Shown piece by piece: positions 59,493 to 64,000 of a DNA stretch of 64,000 bases. The number at the start of each line of letters is the position of its first letter. Position 1 is the stretch's first letter. Origin of the DNA: Spartinivicinus marinus (GTDB lineage: Bacteria > Pseudomonadota > Gammaproteobacteria > Pseudomonadales > Zooshikellaceae); assembly GCF_026309355.1 (NCBI RefSeq), contig NZ_JAPJZK010000001.1:5972501-6036500 (forward strand), in the 5' to 3' direction. A program made the translations under genes and the position numbers. The notes under the pieces are model-generated. The model was not told the origin of the DNA. It searched no databases and saw only the letters and a program-made list of their open reading frames with translations.

Positions 59493-61148
59493 GTGCAACG
59501 TGAATCGATGGAGTTTGACGTAGTCATCGTCGGGGCGGGCCCTGCAGGCTTAGCCACCGCCTGTCGGCTAATGCAATTAGCAACAGAGGCAAACCAAGAA
59601 CTAACTGTATGTGTTGTTGAAAAAGGCTCCGAAGTGGGCGCTCATATTTTATCCGGTGCTATTTTAGAGCCAACCGCACTCACCGAATTATTTCCTGACT
59701 GGAAAGACAAAGGAGCGCCCCTCAATACCCCTGTCACTCAGGATGATATCTATGTGCTTAATAATGCTGAGAAATCGATTAAGGTTCCTCAGCTGTTAAT
59801 ACCAAAAACCATGCACAATGAAGGCAACTACATTATCAGCTTAGGTAACCTCTGTCGCTGGTTAGCTGAACAGGCAGAAAGCCTGGGTGTGGAAGTCTTC
59901 CCAGGGTTTGCTGCAGCTGAAGTACTGTACGACGATAAGGGTACCGTTAAAGGTATTATTACCGGAGATATGGGAATTGGTCATGATGGCCAGCCCAAAG
60001 ACAGTTATATGCCTGGCATGGAGCTACATGCTAAATACACCGTATTTGCCGAAGGTTGTCGAGGCCACTTAGGTAAACAGTTAATTGCCAAATTCAAGCT
60101 TGATGAAGGCAAAGAGCCACAGCACTATGGTATTGGTATCAAAGAATTATGGGATATTCCCCCAGAAAAACATCAGCCTGGTTTAGTCGTACACACTACC
60201 GGCTGGCCACTAAAAGAAAGTGGCAGCCATGGTGGTTCATTTCTTTATCATATAGAAAACAATCAAGTTGTCGTGGGTCTAATCACTGACTTAGGTTATG
60301 AAAATCCTCATGTCAGTCCCTTTGATGAATTTCAACGACATAAGCAACACCCTGTCATTAAGCAATATTTAGCCGGTGGAAAACGTGTATCTTATGGGGC
60401 CCGGGCCATTAGCAAAGGGGGCATCCAGTCATTACCTAAAATGACTTTTCCTGGCGGGTTATTAATTGGCTGTGATGCAGGCACTCTGAACTTTGCCAAA
60501 ATTAAGGGCTCACATACCGCAATGAAGTCAGGTATGGTCGCCGCCGAAACTATTTTTAACGCTTTATCATCGGGGGCTGAAGCGAAGCCGGAGCTTACTG
60601 AATTTACAGCAGCGTATGAAGCCAGCTGGGCTTATAAAGAGCTGTATCAGCAACGTAATTTTGGCCCAGCGATGCACAAGTTTGGCAATATTTTAGGTGC
60701 AGCTTTTGCTTATATTGATTTAAATTTATTCAATGGCAAACTGCCCTTCACCATGCATGATTTAAAGCCCGATTACGCACAAATGAAACCAGCAGCTGAG
60801 TGCAAAAAAATTGATTATCCCAAGCCTGATAATCAAATTAGCTTTGATAAGCTCAGCTCAGTATTTATTTCTAATACCAACCACGAAGAAGACCAACCTT
60901 GTCATTTACAGCTAACCGACCCTGACCTACCGATTCGGGAAAACCTGCCTAAATATGACGAGCCGGCACAGCGCTACTGCCCTGCTGGGGTTTATGAGGT
61001 AGTCGAAGCGGATGAAGGTGGCAAGCAGTTCCAAATTAACGCCCAAAACTGTGTGCACTGTAAAACCTGTGACATTAAAGACCCGGCACAGAATATAACT
61101 TGGGTGACACCAGAGGGGGCAGGAGGACCAAACTACCCTAATATGTAA
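59493..61148 (+). CDS. Electron transfer flavoprotein-ubiquinone oxidoreductase (ETF-QO)
   Basis: 551 residues from a GTG with AGGAG 8 bases upstream (MQRESMEFDVVIVGAGPAGLATACRL). The FAD-binding GxGxxG motif is at the start. GAHILSGAILEP and GGIQSLPKMTFPGGLLIGCDAGTLN are family motifs. A C-terminal 4Fe-4S cluster is bound by Cys in YCPAGVYEV and NCVHCKTCDIKDPAQNITW. It is a peripheral inner-membrane enzyme that passes electrons from reduced EtfAB to ubiquinone. It is divergent from etfBA with a 79-residue ORF between. Confidence 0.97.
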   Translation: MQRESMEFDVVIVGAGPAGLATACRLMQLATEANQELTVCVVEKGSEVGAHILSGAILEPTALTELFPDWKDKGAPLNTPVTQDDIYVLNNAEKSIKVPQLLIPKTMHNEGNYIISLGNLCRWLAEQAESLGVEVFPGFAAAEVLYDDKGTVKGIITGDMGIGHDGQPKDSYMPGMELHAKYTVFAEGCRGHLGKQLIAKFKLDEGKEPQHYGIGIKELWDIPPEKHQPGLVVHTTGWPLKESGSHGGSFLYHIENNQVVVGLITDLGYENPHVSPFDEFQRHKQHPVIKQYLAGGKRVSYGARAISKGGIQSLPKMTFPGGLLIGCDAGTLNFAKIKGSHTAMKSGMVAAETIFNALSSGAEAKPELTEFTAAYEASWAYKELYQQRNFGPAMHKFGNILGAAFAYIDLNLFNGKLPFTMHDLKPDYAQMKPAAECKKIDYPKPDNQISFDKLSSVFISNTNHEEDQPCHLQLTDPDLPIRENLPKYDEPAQRYCPAGVYEVVEADEGGKQFQINAQNCVHCKTCDIKDPAQNITWVTPEGAGGPNYPNM

Positions 61149-61346
61149 TAAATCCTTCGTGAAAAATTTTTAGACTGTGTTATGACCACCAAGGATGGTG
61201 AAAATGCAGTTCATACAGGAGCAATTAGCTGCCTTCGTTCTTCACCCCAGTCACTTATGACCAATAAGCTCCTGGGGTTTCATCACTCGATGGCCTTGCC
61301 TAAACAATTCTTCACTGTGGCTTTTATTTATGACTTTATATTAGCT

Positions 61347-61625
61347 TTAGGCTTGATAGAGGGTGTAGCTACCAATAACGATAAACGCACAACCTGCCAT
61401 GTAAGAGAGATATTTTTCATTAATATAATTCGCTAACAAACTCCCCATTAATACGCCAATGGCTGACGCCACAATTAACGCTAATGACGCACCAATAAAA
61501 ACAGTCCATTTACTCACCTGCTTATCTGCAGCAAATAACATGGTTGCTAATTGGGTTTTATCGCCTAATTCAGCAATAAATACCGCACTAAATACAGTAA
61601 AAAGAATTTTAGGGTCCAATGACAT
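61347..61625 (-). CDS. Single-domain GDT1/TMEM165 (UPF0016) family membrane protein
   Basis: 92 residues from the ATG at 61625 (GGGAGAG 4 bases upstream; an in-frame TTG at 61637 is less likely). It carries one UPF0016 unit with the ion-binding E-x-G-D-K motif in VFIAELGDKTQLATMLFA and three hydrophobic helices. Many family members have two such units (about 190 residues); single-unit bacterial forms work as dimers, and some export manganese. The frame is intact, so it is probably a single-unit type and not a truncation. Confidence 0.85.
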   Translation of the reverse strand: MSLDPKILFTVFSAVFIAELGDKTQLATMLFAADKQVSKWTVFIGASLALIVASAIGVLMGSLLANYINEKYLSYMAGCAFIVIGSYTLYQA

Positions 61626-61947
61626 AAACTCTCCCAAGAGGGGCAGCGACTGAGGCCAGAGATTGTAGCCATCCTCAATATCAAGGTCTATAGCTATTTA
61701 TGCTAAAAAACCAACATGCGTACCATTACCTGTAGTGACTAAGGTACAACGCTACCTCCTGACAGCATCTTGTTAAGAAATATATTCTTCGCATTAAGCT
61801 CTCCGATCACCATAGACACCGCTAACAATCGTTAGATATTAGAAGCATAATTACAATTCAGACACATTTCACTACATAAAATCTATATGCCAACCAACTA
61901 TACGACAATAAAATTATAAATTTTTAACTGTTATTGGAAATATTTCA
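61626..61947. other. Divergent gene-free spacer (322 bp)
   Basis: AT-rich, no coding frame supported. It is expected to carry promoters for the UPF0016 gene and the secreted 124-residue gene. No distinct operator is seen. Confidence 0.35.
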
Positions 61948-62322
61948 ATGAATAAAATTCGGTTAGCGACCACGCTGGTACTATCACTTCTGATTCAAAC
62001 AAATGCCCATGCTGCCTGGACCTATGTCTTTTGTGCAACACCTGATGGTGAAGACTGGTACTGGTTAAAAGGAAACTACGACAATTATGTCACTATTTCC
62101 GGTCAGTGGCATGAAAGCCATATTGTATGGGGTAAATATTTTAAATATATGAGTGTATCTGAGGAAGATTACTTAACGGTTAATCGCCAGTGCCGCGAAG
62201 GTTATGTAGCGCAACCTGCTGATAATAAACTATCAGACTGGCAACGCTTTAGAGTCTATAAACCCAACGGTGAAAATTATTATGCGCCTGGAAAATACGG
62301 AGAAATAATTGCCCTTGGATAA
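61948..62322 (+). CDS. Small secreted protein (124 residues)
   Basis: Signal peptide MNKIRLATTLVLSLLIQTNAHA with a clear cleavage site before AWTYVFC. The mature part (about 100 residues) is aromatic-rich (WTYVF, DWYWLKGNYDNYV, WGKYFKYM) with two Cys that could form a disulfide. No family recognised. A terminator follows directly. Confidence 0.65.
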   Translation: MNKIRLATTLVLSLLIQTNAHAAWTYVFCATPDGEDWYWLKGNYDNYVTISGQWHESHIVWGKYFKYMSVSEEDYLTVNRQCREGYVAQPADNKLSDWQRFRVYKPNGENYYAPGKYGEIIALG

Positions 62323-62329
62323 TCAATAT

Positions 62330-62362
62330 AAACGGCTACTGTAGTGTTTACAGTAGCCGTTT
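62330..62362 (+). terminator. Terminator after the 124-residue secreted protein gene
   Basis: 14-bp perfect stem AAACGGCTACTGTA (62330-62343) with its complement (62349-62362) and a 5-nt loop, 8 bases after the stop codon. It ends in TTT but lacks a long T run. Confidence 0.75.
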
Positions 62363-62372
62363 AGCTCATAAA

Positions 62373-62531
62373 CTATTCTTGGAGTGTATCATAGCAAGCG
62401 CGACACACGGCTATTTCTTTGACAATTTCAACCCCTGTTCCACCTGGGTCATCGGTTATCTTGGTTTTTCTGTCTTTATGATGAACATTCACCTGAGGGC
62501 GTTTAGGATAGGCTTGTGTTCGTTTTTGTAG
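62373..62531 (-). pseudogene. Possible C-terminal gene remnant
   Basis: A minus-strand frame without a start codon reads QAYPKRPQVNVHHKDRKTKI, then DDPGGTGVEIVKEIAVCRACYDTLQE and a stop near 62376. The CxxC and the ordered charged pattern look coding rather than random. An in-frame stop lies just upstream. Family not recognised. Confidence 0.3.
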
Positions 62532-62571
62532 CTATACTCATTTTGATAACCAAACTTAGGGATAAGCACCA

Positions 62572-63660
62572 ATGCCAACGGATAGTACTTTACAACAGGA
62601 TATTCTTATTGAATGCAAAGCCATGATGCAGTATGCATTTGCTTCGGGGTTAAAGGTGCCAGCCAATTTAGCCGCCTCTTTGGAAGCTTATGAGTTAGAA
62701 AGTTTACAATTTAATGACCAAACCACTGATTCTCCACAAATGGAGTTAATTGATAATACAACAGGTAATACGCCTAACAATAATCTCCCTAAAAACAATG
62801 CCCATCAATTGTCATTAATTCATAATCATTTAGCTGATTTAATTGCCCCCGCCAGACCAAAAACCCTATTACTGTTAGCAAGTGAAAGTCAAAAATCAAA
62901 ATGGATAACGTTTTTAGGGCCAGTACCATTAATTCGCCATATGATTTTAGTGGCTATCGCTGCATTGATTAGTTTTATCACCCTAAGTTTATCCAGTTAT
63001 GTTAATGGTATGCCAAGTAATTTTAGCTTATTGGAAAACTCTGGCATATCCCTACTGGTAAATGAGTTATTTTTGTTAGCTGCAGCCGCCATTGGGGCTT
63101 CATTTGCTGGTTTATTTCAGGCTAATTACTATATTAAAAATAGAACCTTTGATGAAATACACGGCTCATCCTACTGGATTCGTTTTGTTTTAGGGCTATT
63201 ATCTGGCATTATTGTAGCCTCGCTTATTCCGATCGAAACTATCAGTGAGAATGAAGGCAAACTTTCTGCCTCCTTACATGGTTTAGGTAAACCTGTGTTA
63301 GCACTGTTAGGTGGTTTTTCCGCTTCTGTTGTGTATCGAGTTCTTTATCGCCTGGCCAGTGCAGTGGAATCTATTATTCAAAGTGATGTGAAAGAAAGTA
63401 TCACACTGCAAGAGAATGCCGCTAAAAGTCGTATTAACGAGCAACTATTATCTGAGCGGATGCAAATTTCATCGAAATTAACCAACCTGCAACACAAGTT
63501 ATCATCACAAAGTCAGCTACCTGATAACTTAATGCAAGAATTTCAACGCATCCAGCAGGAACTGGTTAACCCTGACTTTAATCAACTGGACTTACCCGAA
63601 AAGCCACCCAAGCCAATCAATAGCCAAGATAACAATACAAATACGGAAAAAGCAGGTTAA
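62572..63660 (+). CDS. Multi-pass membrane protein with C-terminal coiled coil
   Basis: 362 residues. The N-terminal ~110 residues are soluble and polar. Four transmembrane segments follow at about 122-143, 157-183, 200-222 and 240-260. Residues about 265-340 are a Gln/Leu/Ser-rich coiled coil (LQENAAKSRINEQLLSERMQ), then a Pro-rich tail. No conserved family motif is recognised. It stands alone on the plus strand and has a weak RBS. Confidence 0.7.
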   Translation: MPTDSTLQQDILIECKAMMQYAFASGLKVPANLAASLEAYELESLQFNDQTTDSPQMELIDNTTGNTPNNNLPKNNAHQLSLIHNHLADLIAPARPKTLLLLASESQKSKWITFLGPVPLIRHMILVAIAALISFITLSLSSYVNGMPSNFSLLENSGISLLVNELFLLAAAAIGASFAGLFQANYYIKNRTFDEIHGSSYWIRFVLGLLSGIIVASLIPIETISENEGKLSASLHGLGKPVLALLGGFSASVVYRVLYRLASAVESIIQSDVKESITLQENAAKSRINEQLLSERMQISSKLTNLQHKLSSQSQLPDNLMQEFQRIQQELVNPDFNQLDLPEKPPKPINSQDNNTNTEKAG

Positions 63661-63834
63661 TCTTTACTCTTCCAGCTAACGCTTAGGCCATCACTATAGT
63701 TAATTATCGCCGTCTCGGGCTTTAGTGTTTGCTTATTTAATAGATAGCTTGGTCATTAAATGATTCATAATGGGTATACCACTGGTTATACTGGTATACT
63801 GAACTATTAAATAACAGTAATGTGGCAACGAAAA

Positions 63835-64000
63835 ATGAAAGTAGCACTGCCAACCTGTTTGATTTATTTGATTCTGACTAGTCGCTTAGCGTTATGCGAT
63901 CTTACTATTACCCATGTTTCAAGGTACAGTGATACTGACAATAGAGATTTATATTACATCGAACTATTACATGTAGTTCTTAATAAAACCAAAGCGATGG
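63835..64000 (+). CDS. Solute-binding-like secreted protein, N-terminal fragment (runs off right edge)
   Basis: The frame from the ATG at 63835 (or in-frame ATG at 63820) is open to the window end. A signal peptide (VALPTCLIYLILTSRLALC) is followed by DLTITHVSRYSDTDNRDLYYIELLHVVLNKT. The segment DxRxxYYIELLxxxLxKT closely matches YFIELLNLALSKT in the IS66-split gene, so this is probably a paralogue. The rest is outside the window. Confidence 0.6.
   Translation, partial: MKVALPTCLIYLILTSRLALCDLTITHVSRYSDTDNRDLYYIELLHVVLNKTKAM

Noticed and set aside
61182-61436. Plus-strand 84-codon frame after ETF-QO
   Set aside because: Its 3' third overlaps the UPF0016 gene on the other strand and the rest has no features of a protein.

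Overview
The window looks like chromosome of a marine-type gammaproteobacterium of moderately low GC (A+T-rich intergenic DNA). Several blocks keep the gene order of Pseudomonas: fadB-fadA-DUF1653-topA-DUF6586, universal stress protein-uup-slt, gacA-uvrC-pgsA-tRNA(Gly, Cys, Leu), and etfB-etfA beside ETF-QO. Gene content and AT bias fit an Oceanospirillales/Hahella/Zooshikella-like lineage; the genus is an inference.

Region 1 (1-15.8 kb, minus strand) is accessory and virulence-like. It holds the N-terminal half of a PilY1-type pilus-tip protein, a secreted protein with features of a MACPF-like pore former, an orphan FTP/PepSY propeptide, and a 3592-residue giant. The giant joins a beta-propeller-like and AvrE/DspE-like N-terminal half to a cysteine-protease-like module (DGDC...H...D), a hydrophobic translocation-like segment and a C-terminal RTX tract with a duplicated module. 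This is the most unusual object in the window.

Region 2 (15.8-35.2 kb) is mostly housekeeping: galU and algA/manC (nucleotide-sugar supply), an SMI1/KNR4 protein, a periplasmic thioredoxin-like protein, topA, the fadBA beta-oxidation operon, a universal stress protein, uup, slt, an EamA transporter and a YceI protein.

Region 3 (35.2-53.1 kb) is again accessory: a 946-residue toxin/effector-like protein, a PepSY + OmpR-type regulator + histidine kinase operon, a decayed secreted-protein gene, an XRE regulator, a very small acidic protein paired with a coiled-coil protein, a hydrolase-methyltransferase fusion, and small membrane proteins. It also has two periplasmic binding-protein genes. One of these is split by a complete 2540-bp IS66 element with an exact 8-bp target duplication. 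A small IS1595-like deletion derivative lies beside them. Then comes a graveyard of phage lysis, IS110 and integrase fragments next to the tRNA cluster.

Region 4 (53.1-64 kb) holds three tRNAs, pgsA, uvrC, gacA (TTG start), etfA/etfB, ETF-QO, a single-domain GDT1/UPF0016 protein, a small secreted protein, a membrane protein with a coiled-coil tail, and at the right edge the start of a gene resembling the IS-split binding protein.

Functionally, fadBA, etfBA and ETF-QO together form the fatty-acid oxidation route to the quinone pool. galU and algA supply sugars for surface polysaccharide. GacA and the 39-kb two-component pair are the visible global and local regulators. No dedicated secretion genes for the giant protein are in the window.
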